Shown: positions 38,014-50,812 of the stretch, one piece after another | How the letters are laid out: each line of letters begins with the position of its first letter | How positions within the stretch are numbered: position 1 is the stretch's first letter | Assembly: GCF_000189635.1 (NCBI RefSeq) | Contig: NW_002476241.1 | Location: forward strand, 1-64,000 | DNA length: 64,000 bases | From: Tetrahymena thermophila SB210 | Lineage: Eukaryota; Ciliophora; Oligohymenophorea; Hymenostomatida; Tetrahymenidae | Direction of reading: 5' to 3' | The notes under the pieces: generated by a model | Seen by the model: only the letters and a program-made list of their open reading frames with translations | Told to the model about the DNA's origin: nothing | The model's database searches: none | Translations under genes and position numbers: made by a program

Positions 38014-40291
38014 ATATTCATTTATTCATACTTTTAAATTTTTAAAACTTGTATTATAAATTAAAATCTTTGTTTTATTTATTAATTTGTTTAGATTTAA
38101 TTATAATTTATTCATCAAATTTTTATTTAAAAATAATTATAATCAAATAATTTTTTTATATGATGTTGATTAAATTAAAATTTATTTATGAGTGATTAAT
38201 TATAAAATAGAGTATATTTTATTTAATAAACAAAGAAATAAAGTAAAATTTAAGTAATAGATTACAATATTATAATATAAATAATTAATAATATTCTAGA
38301 AAAATTTTCTACTACAAAATTACAAATAATTTTTTAAAATTGTTTCTAATTTTAATTATTTATTTAATTTTGTTTTTTGATGACTTAATTTAATTAAAAG
38401 ATATGTTGTTCATTAAATTTATTAATATGTAAATTTAACGATGATTTAAAAATTTACTTAAAATTTGAATATTTAAATTTTAGTTAAGTAATGAAAATTT
38501 GTAAATTTTAACGAATAATTAATTTAGTATAGATCAATTCAATAATTAAATTTAGTTTTTTCACTAGATTATTATATATAATAGATTTTTCAAACCATTA
38601 TGTTAAGAATTTAATTGATATTTTAAATAGAACAATGAAATTAAAATAAAAAATACATTATACTAATTTAATGCATTAATATTTTGTAAAATTAAAAAGT
38701 TAGAAATATTCATCAGTATACCTCCAGTAAGTAAGTATTTGATAAATTTTAAAATGTATGAATTTAAATTTTAAAAAGATATTATGTCAAACAGTACATT
38801 CAAACTTATTGTTGAGTTTGAGAAAACTAAAGACAATAAACTAAACAACTTTTACATTGAAAAAACTTTAAATGTTATAAATATATTAAAATTTATTGCA
38901 CCTAAAATAGTTAGTAGAATTTTCTAAGAATTAGTAGTAAGCTAAAGTCATAATTTTTTATATATTTCAAGCTAGAGTATTTTTATATTTTGATTGATTC
39001 AAAATAAAAGATATGATTTGCGCATTCATAATAAATAAGTATAAATAAATTTTAATTGAATTCTAATATCTAAAATTTATATCTTTAAAGTATACTGCAT
39101 ATATTTATGATACAAAACAAATCTATATCTATTCATATCTAATAATAGAAGCGAAAATTAATTTATACTTATATCAATAAGGCAAATATAAAGCACTAAA
39201 ATTAATGATTAAATTTTTATTTTGAACAAGCAGATTAGAGATTTTAGGTAAATTTATTTGCAGTGGAAACATAAATAAATATTTATATAGAATAATTTTT
39301 CATAGTGAGTTTTATGTTGTGAAATAAAAGTTATGAGAAAGTAGATACAAAAAGTAAGAAACTTTTATATTTTGAAAGTCAATATAACTATTAATTCAAA
39401 GTGATAAGAATTAATTAAGTAATACTAATTTTAAGATTCTTGCTTGAATGAATAAAGATTTTCTTTCTAATTTAAGAAAGAGAGCAGAAAAAGGAAAGAT
39501 AAAAGAAAGATAATAGATAATTAAATCATCACAATAAATTAGAAAAAAAGAAAAAGCATTTAATTAAATTATTTACAATATGAAAAAAGAAATATAATTT
39601 GTATTTGAAAAATATTCTTTTTTTAATTCCTGATAATTTATATACAAAATTTGTCAAAATTTATTGTTTAAAAAATAAAACTTACAAAAATCTATTTGCT
39701 TTTCAACATTTTTCAAATCAGACTTAACCTTGAAATTTATGAAATATCGTTATAAAACTTTTGATGTAGTGGTTGCTGCACATTTATTTTTGTTGATAAA
39801 AACAATTCCCATACAAAAAGTATAATAGAAAATATTTAAAAGACTTGCAAAATAAAAGAAAAAAGGTGGAATTGATATATAATTATAAAATTGATTGACT
39901 GAATTTCTTATTGAATAATCGATTGATTCAATGAATGAATGAATATCATCATCAAAAAAAAAATTAAACAGAAAAATTTTCAATAATTTAGTATTTTGAA
40001 TACTGGAGATATGCTCTGTTTCAATTAAGATAGTCTAGCAACATGAGTGTATTTATTAATGAATGAATGAATTAGCTAATATTTATTATGTTAGTGTGGT
40101 TGATAATTTCATAGAGTTTTGAATAATATTGGGTAAGGAGAAAGATATCTTTTAAAAGTAATAATTTTTTATTTATAAATAAATAAAAAGAAAATAAATC
40201 ATAAAATAAGAAAACCTTAAATAAAAAGATTGAAAAAGGAAAAAGGTTTATTACGATCGTTGTAGAGAAACAATACATAATAAAAAACCAA
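38014..40291. other. Long intergenic region upstream of the giant coiled-coil gene
   Basis: About 2.3 kb of A/T-rich DNA precedes the coiled-coil gene. It contains one short plus-strand reading frame (38784-38993, listed separately), a purine-rich stretch near 39470-39520, and short (TGAA)n runs near 39930 and 40055. The promoter and 5' leader of the downstream gene must lie in its right part. I see no RNA gene. Confidence 0.55.
38784..38993 (+). CDS. Possible short protein of unknown function
   Basis: A 70-codon frame starts MSNSTFKLIVEFEKTKDNKL and ends at TGA 38991-38993. Its composition is more mixed (Val, Glu, Asp, Pro, Gly-poor) than chance frames nearby, and ATG follows a typical A/T-rich leader. 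The first half could form a beta strand pair followed by a helix, but I cannot match it to a family. It lies 770 bp downstream of the ubiquitin-like gene on the same strand. It may be a chance frame. Confidence 0.25.
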
Positions 40292-43200
40292 ATGAATCAA
40301 CAATCATAATTTTTAACTCAGTCTAGGCAAACTCCCACTAGAAGTGTTAATGTTCGTTCTCCTTCAAAAAGTGGAATCAAGTCACCCACTTATCGCGGAG
40401 ACTATGCCTAAACACGCAATTTACCCTCAACTAATCCCATTCGCGCTCCCACTCCAGATTTGATGCCCCGTCATGAACGTATTTCTTCCACTGCTGTTCC
40501 CAACGGGTAATTTAAATTCAATAGTTTTAATTATATTATCAGCATAAAGTTTCAAATTTGCTCACTGAACACTTATTTTCATTCAATCTGCATTTTGCAT
40601 ACATGTCCATAGAAGGTAGTTTCTCTCCATAATATTTATCGATGTGATAGTTTTTCATTTTTTACTATATTTTCTATACTCATTTTTTTTGTTGATGTCT
40701 GATTCTTTTATCAGCATCACATATAAAAAATATTCCAGTGAAACATTATTTTTATAAATCGAGTGCAAAAGTTGAATTTTATAAGGTTGAAGGATAGATA
40801 AGTAGTTAAGTGAAGCTCATTATATAAAATACATATGCCATTACAAACATCGGATCATTTTTTATTAAATTTTTATAAATAGACTTAGATTTACTACAAA
40901 GAAAAAATAAAACCTTTCTGTATCTCCTCAAAGAGGTGGTTTCAGAGACGTTGATGAAATTACTGAGCAATTCAATAGAATCCTTAAAGAAAAGAATGAT
41001 TAGATTGATTAGTTGAAGAGATAACTTAACGACCCTGAAGAAAATGTTAAGAGAGCTGCAAATAGAGGTGGACCAGTAATAAATTTTGCATTATTATTTT
41101 TCTCTACCAAATAGTTTGTTTACAAATATACCAAAAGCTTTTCAAAATTGAAGATTTGCAATTGACATATTAAATAATCAATTATGTCTAAATAAATACT
41201 TCAAAAAGCACAATCATTTTAAATGTTTTTCATTTTTAGAAATTCATAAATTGTGCTTTGTAGCTAGCTTTTGAATATAAAAAATGTTTCAAAACTTTAA
41301 AATCAATCAAACTAATCCATCAACTTTTTTTGAAATAAACTTTTTCTATAAAATAAACAGAGTGAAAACGATGTATCCGAGTTAATTTAGTAGCTCTAAA
41401 ACTTAAATGTTGAATTAACTAAATCCAGATAGAATGAAATTAGACTCAGTGCTATGGTTTAGAACTATGAAAATTAAATCAACAAGTTAAGTGATGCCAA
41501 CTTGAAACTCTCACAAGAATTAAAAGAAGTTGGTGAGTAAAACCAATACCTCGTATCTCAACTTTAAGGCTAAAACCCAGAAAGCGTAAATTATTTATTC
41601 ATTTGTATAAAATATAATAGAATGACTATTATCTTTTAATGTTTGAGTTGCAAAAAAAAAATAAACTGAATGATTGATTAATAATAAAAAATACATGAAA
41701 AAATTTTGAAAAATATCTTTATAAAAGTTATTTTCTATCTTCCCTAATAGAATAATTAATTCGTTTAATTACTCAATTAACTAATTTCTACAGCCAGTAG
41801 GTATAATGATAATACTAACTAATTTATATCAAATAATAATTTTACACAATTAGTCAATTATTAAAAAATCTTTCAAATTAGTTTTACATTTTTCTTTCTA
41901 AATTTTGATAGATAAAACACTTTAAATTACAGAGCAACTTAATAAGTTTATCAATTAAAAAAGAAGAAATAAAAATTCTAATAAAAATTTTTAATTAGAA
42001 GATATTATTGAGTACATACCAATCAATAAATATTAAACAAATTAATTTACTTATTTAATAAAGAGAAAGAAATAGAATTTAGAGTTAATTTAAAAAAATC
42101 AAAATATTATATTAATAAATAAATAAATAAGCAAGCAAAGAGTAAGTTATTAAGTTAGATATTATCTTAGCTAATTTATATAGGAAATAAATAGCTTTAG
42201 CAAATAAAATTATCTTAAAGAAGATGAAATATCATTACAATAAAATAGCAAGAAATTATTCTTTAGAAGCAACAAAAAAATTTAGTTATTATAAAAAAAT
42301 GACTTTTGCATTTAGTTTTTTATGGATCAAATATATTTTTGATTCAACTTGCACCATTTCAACTACTTTTTACATATATCATTCTTAATTTGATTTCATT
42401 TAAAATTAAATTCATTTTTAAATAAATTTAGAGAATCAGAGAAATATAAATCAAGCACGCTGAAGAACTTAATAAATTACACGCCTAATTAAGAGAAGCT
42501 TAATTAAATGCTGAAAGAAACTAAAATGATTAAATCAACTAATTGAGAAAGCAAAATCAAGAATTAGTCAACGAAATCGAAAGATTGACTAGCTTGATCA
42601 AGACTCTCTAGCAAGAATTATCTGCTAAGGGTGATACCACCTAGTTGAATATCATCATTTAGTAGAGAAACTAAGAGTTAGATAATTGGAAGAACAAGTA
42701 CAACCTTCTTGCTGAAGAAAGAGCTAGAATGGAAGAAAAGATTGTTCAAGCCTAAACTGAAATTATGCGTCTTGAAAAGTAAGTTGAAATTTGGAAAGAT
42801 CACTGCAACAAGATTCAATAATCTCATCCTAACTAAGACTAAAGAATGTAAATTAACTTAAAATAAAAACAAATAAAATACTCAATTTAAATTTTTACTA
42901 AAACAGCTAAGAATTACAAAACAAGATTGCTGATTACGAGTCAAAGATCAACTAACTTGCTATCGACAATCAAAGATTAAACTAATTAATCTAGATTAAG
43001 GATGAAGAAGCTGATAAAATCAAAAGAGCTTCCAGACAAAGCAATGTCGATTAACGTACTTATGATTCTCTTTAAAATGAAAATTACTAATTGAAGAACG
43101 ATCTTTCTTCTAAGGAATTATTGATTGTCTAGTTGAATCAAAGAATCAGAGACTTTGAAGGCAACGGTTAGAAGACCACTCAAGAATTAACTCAAAAGAT

Positions 43201-46200
43201 CTTCATTTTAACTAATGAATTAGATAATGTCACTTCCCACTTGAAGGCTCGTAACTAAGAATACGAAGACTTGTCTAAGAGATACAACTAATTACTCTAA
43301 CAAACCAACTAAATGACCCAATCTGGTGAATTCAAATATCAAGAACAACTCAGCAAGTCTATTTAATTAGGTCAAGAAGTTGAAAAATTAGCTGCTCTAA
43401 CCAGAGCTTAAGCTGATGAAATTAAAGACTGGAGAAATAAGTATGCTGATTTGGAATCTAGATACAACTAATAGATCATCCTTATTAGCTAACAAACCAA
43501 CTAGGAAGTTTATAGAAGACAAATCTAAGACTTAGAAGATTAACTTAGAAGAAAGACTGCAGAAGCCAATGAATGGTAATAGAGTTTCACCAATCTCTAG
43601 GCTCAAAAGGAAAGAGAACTCAAGAACCTCATGGAAACCTTGAAAGATGAAATTAGAAAATCAAGCTCTAGCTTAAATCTTTAAAACGACTACAATAAGC
43701 TCAAGGACCAAGTTTGTAAGAAAAAATTTTTATTTGCTAATTTCATTATTAATTTATAAAATTATTAAAAACTAAATAGAATTATTAACCCACTAAATCG
43801 AACAACTCAATAAGATTAGTATCGAAAAGGACAATGAAATTCGTCTTTTGAGAAACTAGGCTGGTAACGATGCTTTATACAGAGAAAAGATTATTAATAT
43901 GGAAAACAAACTTGTTCAACTCACTTCTGAATTATAAAACTAGATCAATTTGAACTAAATCAAGGAAAGTGAAATCGTTTCTTTGAAGCGTTAATTGGAA
44001 GAAGCACGTGGCAGATACAGTGCTGACATTGAAACTTAATTGATTCAACTAAGATCATAAGTTACCACTTTACAACAATTATTACAATAAAAGGATGAAA
44101 TCATTAATGATTTACAAAGAAAGCTTGCTGAGCACGAAGATCCCGTCAAGAGATCCAAGAAAGATAATGAAACTTAAAGATTACTCAACTAGATCCAAGA
44201 ACTTACTTTTGATAACCAAAGATTAACTAAATTGAACAATGAATAAGCAGTTACTATTGACTAACTCAGAAGAGATCTTATCAATTTACAATAACAATCA
44301 TAGAATGTTGTTGAACAAAATAGAAAAATTGAAGCTCTTCTTTATTAGATCGAAGTTCTTGAAAAGTAACTCAGAGCTGTCGCTGAAGAAAGAGACAACC
44401 TTAAGAGATAATTGTTAGAAACCGAAACTCTCAGACAAAAACTCAAGGAATAAGAAGCTCGTGAACTCTACTTGTAAGAATAAATTCGTAATTTGGTTGC
44501 TTAATTAGAAAATGCTTAAACTGAAAATGTCAAGAGAGCAGGAAAGGAAAGCCAAATTAACCAATAACAAGTCCGCATCAACGAATTAGAAAATTTGATT
44601 TAAGTCCTCAGAGGAGAAATCGAAAAGCTTAACAATATTATTCGTATGAAGGATTAAGATTTAGATTCTCTCAAGAGAGAATCTAACAGAAAGAGTGTTG
44701 TTGATGCCGAGAAACAATAGCTCGAAAATAAGATTCTCTTATTAGCTAGTGAAATTGATAGATTATCTAGATCTCTTCAAGACAAGCACGAAGAAGTCAA
44801 TCGTTTGAAATCTATTATTATTGAGAAGGATAGCTAACTCTAGTCTCTTCCTCAATTACAAAGCAGAATTGCTCTCTTGTAAGATGAAAATAATAGATTG
44901 AATGCTCAAATCAAGCTCTTAACTGAAGAAAACATCAGAAAGCTCACTGATGAAAACATTTAACTCCGTTAACGCTTAAATGAAATGGCTGACTTTGAAA
45001 GACAAAAGAATGAACTTGAAAACAAAATTTAATTATTGATTTCCGAACGTGAACGCTTAAATGGTATCATCACCACCATGACTTAAGAAAAGCTTTCCCT
45101 TCAAGCTCAATTGAATGACTATGCTCAAGGTGACCGCATCAGAAAAGAACTTGAATACCAAATCGAATCTTTGAAGAGAGACAAGCAAAGATTAGAAGAA
45201 GGTCTTACTAACTTGGCCAATGAAAACAATGAATTGAGATCTCGTCTTTAACAATTAGGTGATATGGATAGAGTCAGAGGTGAATTAGAAAATAAGATCA
45301 ATCTTTTGATTCAAGAAAATGATAGACTCCGTGCTGCTTTGGCTGCTAAGAATGAAGAAAACACTAAATTAATTTTGAAGATTAACGATTTATCCAACTT
45401 AGAAAAGCTTAGAGCTGATCTTGAAGGAAGAATTAAGATCTACGGAGAAGAAAACCAAAGACTTAATGATATTATCAGACGTTTAACTGAAGATAATACT
45501 AGCTTGTAGACTCGTATTGCTTAATTAAGCAATATCGAACAAGTCCGTATCACTTTAGAAGGCTAGATCAACTTGTTAGTTGCAGAAAATAAGCGTTTGA
45601 ATGATTTAGTCCGTGCTAAGGATGAAGAACTTGTCTAGATTCGTGACATCAAGACTAGATTCGAATTATTCTAATTGAGAAACATCGATGCCTTAGCTAG
45701 ATTGACTATCACTATGGCTGAATTAGAAAGAGTTTCTGCTTAAAGTGTTGAAAAGACTAATAAGATTATTCAATTAGAATAGCGTTTGAGAGACAACACA
45801 TTAGAATATTAAAACCAAGCTTTATAACAAAAGGTTAATCTTTTAACTGAATAAATCGAACGTTTAGTTAGAGAATTAGAAAATGCTCGTAACGAATTAA
45901 TCTAGGTCTCTAGAAAGTGCCAAAGCTTAGAAATCGAAAAGCAAACTTGGGATGCTCAAAGAGCTCAATATGAATAAACAATTGCTTAATTGCATGCTGA
46001 AATTTAACGTTTAAGAGAACAAGCTGATGAAGGTGAAAAAGTCAAGAGAAGTAAACAAAACTAAGATAACAGAGTTGCTCAATTAGAAGCTGAAAATAAG
46101 TATTTATAAGACCAACTTGAAAAGTTAAGAAATGATAACAACCAACTTCTTTAACAAGTCAGCTAACTCACATTAACTCTTCAATAATTACAAGCTAAAT

Positions 46201-49200
46201 TAAATGACAACACTTTATAAATTTAAAACTAAGAACTTCAAAATAGACTCAATGCCAAGACTGCTGAGCTTGAAAGAGTTGCTCAAGAACTCTAACGTCT
46301 TAGCTAATTAATCAATGAATTAACTTTAGAAGTTAACAGACTTAAATCTGAAAATGCTGGATTTGAAGTTACCAAGAGAGCTCTTGAAGGCAGAATCTAA
46401 GAACTCGCTTCTAGATTGGAAATGTTGACTGGTGAAATCAATAGACTTAACTAACTCAATGGTGAATTATCTTACAAGCTTTCTTCTTCTGCCACTATCA
46501 ACGAAAGATATGCTAGACTTTCTGATGCCTATGTCCTCTAATGCGCTTTATCTGAATCATTGTCCAAAAAGGTTTCTGACCTTATTGGTTTCCAAAACGA
46601 AGCAGATGAACATAGAAAGAGAGCTTAACGTCAAAGTTAAGATAACGAAGCTCTTATTCAAAGAATTAACTAACTTGAACAATTATTGGCTGAAAAAGAT
46701 AGAGAATTACAAAACTTAAAGGTAGCCAGCTAAAATGTTAGCATCCTTCAAATGTAACTCCAATAATCTAACCAAGATAAAGAAAATTTAATTAAGAGAA
46801 TCAGAGAATTAGAAAATATTCTTGGAGAAAGGGATAAAGAAATTGCAGGTTTGAGAAATGCAAACAGTTAAGTCAACCTCCTTCAAATTCAAATTTAATA
46901 ATACGAAAACTAAATTAACGACTTGAAGCGCAGACATGCTGATGAACTCGAAAATGTAAAGAGATAATACGAAGGTCTTCGTCAATCTACTGTCAATAGA
47001 GAAATCAATGAGCTCACAGTTAAGTTCAACATTCGTATCCAAGAACTTGAAAGAGAAATCCAAAAATACAAATCTCTCTCAGAATAATATGAAAATGAAT
47101 TACGTGCTCAACGTCAATAAAACTCTGAACTTCTCCAACGTTTGGTTGATGCTGAAAACCGTGCTCGCGATTCTGATGAATAAGTCAAACGCTCTAGAGC
47201 TGGTCAATAATAGGTCAATAATTTGGAAGAAAATCTCAGATTCGTAACTGCTGAATTAGAAAAGTAGAAGAACCTTTTAGCTGAAGAAAAGAATAAGAAT
47301 GCCTAACTTGAAAGTCAAAAATCTATTTTAGCTATGGAAATCGAACGTCTTAACACCATCTTGAAAGAAAAGCTCATTTTAATCGAAGACTTCTAACGTC
47401 GTGAAGCTGAATATGAAAACTAATTGAGAGAATTGCAAGCTAGACTTGCCTCTGTTGCTGAATTAGAAAGCAAACTCCAATTCTTCAACAACTAAATCTA
47501 GACATTGAACTTCAGCTTGGAGTAAAAGGAAAAGGAAAAGCAAGCACTTGGTCAACATTTAGTTGAACTTCAACAAACTATTGAATAATTAAGAGCTGAA
47601 AATACTTAAGTTGCTGCTTTCAAATACTAAGTTGAAAATCTCTCACGTGAAAACGAAGCATTAAAATAACGTCTTGTTGAACAATAACAAACTATCGACA
47701 AGTTAAGAGCTGAAGCTTCATAATTCGCTTCTCTTAAGTTCTAAGCTGAAAACTTATAACGTGAAAATGAAGCTTTGAAACAACGTCTCGTTGAACTCTA
47801 ACAAACTGTTGATAAACTAAGAGCAGAAGCTGCTTAATTCGGAAGTCTTTAATACTAAGTTGAAAATCTCACTCGTGAAAATGAAGCATTAAAGCAACGT
47901 TTGGCCTAAACAGCAGAAACTCTTAGCTAATAAGTAGCTCAAAACAGCGAACTTTAAAGAAGAGTTCAATAACTAGAAAGCGAACTCCAATTACTCAAGA
48001 TGTAATTAGAAGGTGAACGTGAAGATAACAAGGTCAAGAGAAGCAGAAACGATAAGAATAATGAAGATCTCTAAAAGGTCATCCAACAACTCCAATAAGA
48101 AATTGAAAATTTAAGAAGAGAAATTTAAGCTCGTGATTAGAAGATTGCTGAACTCTCAAATGCAAGCTACACCATTCAAATACTCCAACATGAAAAGGAA
48201 GATTTGATCAGAAAGTTAGATGCTATTAGTTAGGTATATGCCAAATCTTAGACTGATCTCTAAAACAGTCTCCAAAAGGTTGTTGTCCTTTCAGCTCGTG
48301 TTGAAAGCTCTGATGAAGCAAACAAGAATCTTACTGCCTAAGTTCAAATTCTTTCTCAATCTTTACAAAATAAGGATTAAGAATTAAGAAACTTGATGAT
48401 TGCTTACTAAGAACTCCAAGTTAAATTTGGTCAAGAATAAGAAAATTCTCGTCGTAGCTCTTCAATGGCTTCTTCCAAGTTCATTCAAGAAAGAGTTTAA
48501 TTGGAAGCTGAAATTAACAGACTTAAAAACGAATTAGCTATCATCGAACACAAGCATAACCTCACAATTGAAGAAATCAAGCGTTAGATGGAAGTATAGC
48601 TTTCTGAAGAACTCAGAAAGTAACTTGCTGCTGCCAAGGCTGAATATGAAAGAAGATTAAACGATGCCCTCAACGCTCAACAACAATAATACGAAGATGA
48701 CCGTGTCAAGAGATCTAAATAACAACAAAAGGAAAATGATGATCTTAAGAACTAACTCTAATGTAAATATTTTTCATAATTTTGACATTTTTTTAAAAGA
48801 TTTTTATTAAATATGACATATTCTTATAATTAATTTAACAAAATATAGTAACTATATAAATGCAACTTGAATAACAACTTGCTGAAGTTAAGGCTAGAAT
48901 GGAAGCTGAAAGAAGAAGACTTGAAGAAGAAAATGCCATGCTCAGAGCCAGAGTTTAATAATTAGAAGACTAATTGTAACATGCTTTGGTTAACGAAGAA
49001 GAAATCTTAAAATTCAAGGACTTGATCCAATAACTTCAAATGCAAAAACTTAAGGATATCTCTGAACTCTAACAAAAATTAGAAGAATACAGAAGCTTAC
49101 ACGTCAATGCTGGTGGTTCTCTTCAAGATGCAATCAAGACATCCTTCCAAACTGAAATTCAATAACTCAGAGACAAGGTCCAATAACTCAACTAGATTCT

Positions 49201-50056
49201 CGAAGTCAAGAGCAAGGAAAATAACGAGCTCTAAAGTGCTAACCTCAACCTCATGAGAGAAAGATCAGAAATAAAGAAATCTATGACATCATCCAACTCT
49301 AACATTCAATTCACCATGGAAATTGAATCTCTCAAGAGATAACTTATTGTAATTTTTAATTATTATTTTTTAGCTTAACTAAAAATATTTAATTTAAATC
49401 TAGCAATCTAATGATAGAACTTAAGAATATGAAGCCAGAATTAAATCTTATGAAGGTAAACTCAATCAATATGAATTACAACTTTCTTAAGTTGTTAATG
49501 AACTCAAGCAAACTCAAGATATCCTCAATATTAAGAAGATGGAAAGAGACAATGCTTTCAATCAAGTAAAAATATAACCAACACGCCATTACTTAGTGTT
49601 AAATTTCTTTTAAATAAATAGATGGATTAACTTAAGAGCTAGACCCTCAGCATGTCACAAGCTTTATCTCAAGGAAGCAACGATGTTGATCTTTAAAATA
49701 TTGTTTTCTTAAAGAAGGAAATTGAGAATTTGTAAAATTTAAAACATTTATTTATCTTTTTAAATAACAAATTAAACTTAAATCAAAAAAGAACTGTTGA
49801 AAAAGAAATGTATAAGTCCTAATCAGAAAAGAACTATGCTGAACTCAATAGAAAGAACGAAGAATTGGTTAGAAAGATTGAAGAATTAAATAACGTCAAG
49901 CTCCAATATCAATAAAATAATAACAAGATCTATGCCCTTGAAAAGGAAGTAATAAATTTACTATTCTTTATTTTGAATAAATTTTAATCATTTTTCATTT
50001 TAAAAAATAAATAGCTTCTCAAAAAACTTGAAACTGAAGAAATCCATATCATGTGA
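40292..50056 (+). CDS. Giant coiled-coil structural protein, 2,603 residues, 11 exons
   Basis: Exons are 40292-40506, 40883-41075, 41361-41585, 42432-42847, 42907-43715, 43780-48762, 48849-49348, 49404-49565, 49622-49731, 49792-49948 and 50015-50056. They sum to 7,812 bases, and every junction keeps frame with GT-AG borders. The first ~95 residues are a non-helical basic head rich in Ser/Thr-Pro (QTPTR, RSPSK, KSPTY, APTPD, SVSPQ), likely phosphorylation sites. The remainder is almost unbroken coiled coil (for example RLEEGLTNLANENNELRSRL). It contains ten (V/I/R)KR(S/A/Q) motifs and three tandem 38-residue repeats near residues 1884-1997. Codons are biased to GAA, AAG, CTC, ATC and TTG, unlike neighbouring genes, suggesting high expression. 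There is no motor, TM or signal sequence. A filament or cortical/basal-body cytoskeletal protein is inferred; I cannot assign a known name. Confidence 0.9.
40507..40882 (+). other. Intron 1 of the coiled-coil gene, with a hairpin
   Basis: This 376 bp intron splits a Gly codon in phase 2. Within it, TGATG and CTGAT (40693-40703, one bulged T) pair with ATCAG and CATCA (40710-40719) to form a ten-pair stem with a six-base loop. Introns of small genes in this window are mostly 50-80 bp, so this one is long enough to host something. I could not confirm C/D or H/ACA box features around the hairpin. Confidence 0.6.
41586..42431 (+). other. Intron 3 of the coiled-coil gene (846 bp)
   Basis: It is defined by exon 3 ending at codon NPES and exon 4 beginning RIREIQIKHAEEL, both in phase 0 with GT and AG borders. 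The sequence is A/T-rich with many TGA codons in all frames. I see no RNA gene or coding exon inside it. It is the longest intron that I can define precisely in this window. Confidence 0.7.
47571..47912 (+). repeat. Three tandem 114 bp (38-residue) repeats inside the coiled coil
   Basis: Copies start at 47571, 47685 and 47799, exactly 114 bp apart. The protein unit begins QQTI(E/D)(Q/K)LRAE and ends ENEALKQRLVE. A fourth copy beginning at 47913 has decayed beyond the first residues. Thirty-eight residues is five heptads plus three, so each copy inserts a stammer in the heptad register. Synonymous changes separate the copies, so they are not recent. Confidence 0.85.
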
Positions 50057-50812
50057 GAAAGTTCAAAGCTCATTTGAGGCAAACACTAAAAACACAAAAA
50101 TACTTTTTTTCAGAATTAAAACTAACTATAAAATTATATATAAAAATATTATAAATAGATATTTCTATGTAAATCATAAAAACATTTTCTACACTTTTTA
50201 TTGTATTCAACAATAGCATTTTAATTTTCCATTTGCAAAATAGTTCTTCAAAGTCTTCTTTTAAAATTTTATTTTTGTATCATATAATTTGTTTTATACA
50301 TATAATATAAATAAACAATTAATTCTAAATAATTAAAAGTTTTCAATAAAAAGATTTTATTAATTTAACAAAAGTAGTTCTAAAATTTATCTTAATTTTT
50401 TAATATAATAAATCTTACAAATATGTACATAAATATTTTCAAATTTTCAGTAAAAAACAAAAATACTTATGTTTTTTAAAATATAATGTCATATTTAGTT
50501 TTAGAAGAAAGATATAAATAAGAGTTAGTATCAGAACATAATTAAAATACAGAGGAATTAATAAAAACAGATCAATTATTGGTTTATCAAAAAAATCTAA
50601 TCATAATAATATAATTAACTAAATAAATTTTAAATTGTATTTTTAGAAATGTAATAAAAATAGTTTTTATTTTTTTGTTGTAATATTTTAAAATTTAGTT
50701 TTTTTTATCATGAAATTAAAAAAAAATTACAAAGAATAAATTTCTATTTTGTGAATTGGTGTGAATTTTATTTATTAATATTCTATCTTAAGTATAAATT
50801 TATAAAATGAAT
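50057..50812. other. Convergent intergenic region
   Basis: About 0.75 kb lies between the stop codons of the coiled-coil gene (+) and BBS8 (-). It is A/T-rich with both 3' untranslated regions. It includes a short plus-strand reading frame at 50486-50713, listed separately. Confidence 0.55.
50486..50713 (+). CDS. Possible short plus-strand protein downstream of the coiled-coil gene
   Basis: A 76-codon frame starts MSYLVLEERYKQELVSEHNQ and has a Glu/Gln/Asn-rich, coiled-coil-like first half of about 38 residues. It then becomes A/T-rich and hydrophobic up to TGA 50711-50713. The protein-like part could instead be an alternative last exon of the upstream coiled-coil gene, or chance sequence in its 3' region. 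I cannot match it to a family. Confidence 0.25.

Noticed and set aside
39750-40278. Two minus-strand frames of 77 and 68 codons
   Set aside because: They lie in the probable promoter and leader of the coiled-coil gene. They are Phe/Ile/Tyr-rich with no motif, most likely chance.
46432-47247. Alternative-frame open stretches over the coiled coil on both strands
   Set aside because: They overlap the uninterrupted 4,983-base exon 6, whose heptads and exact exon closure leave no doubt about the frame.
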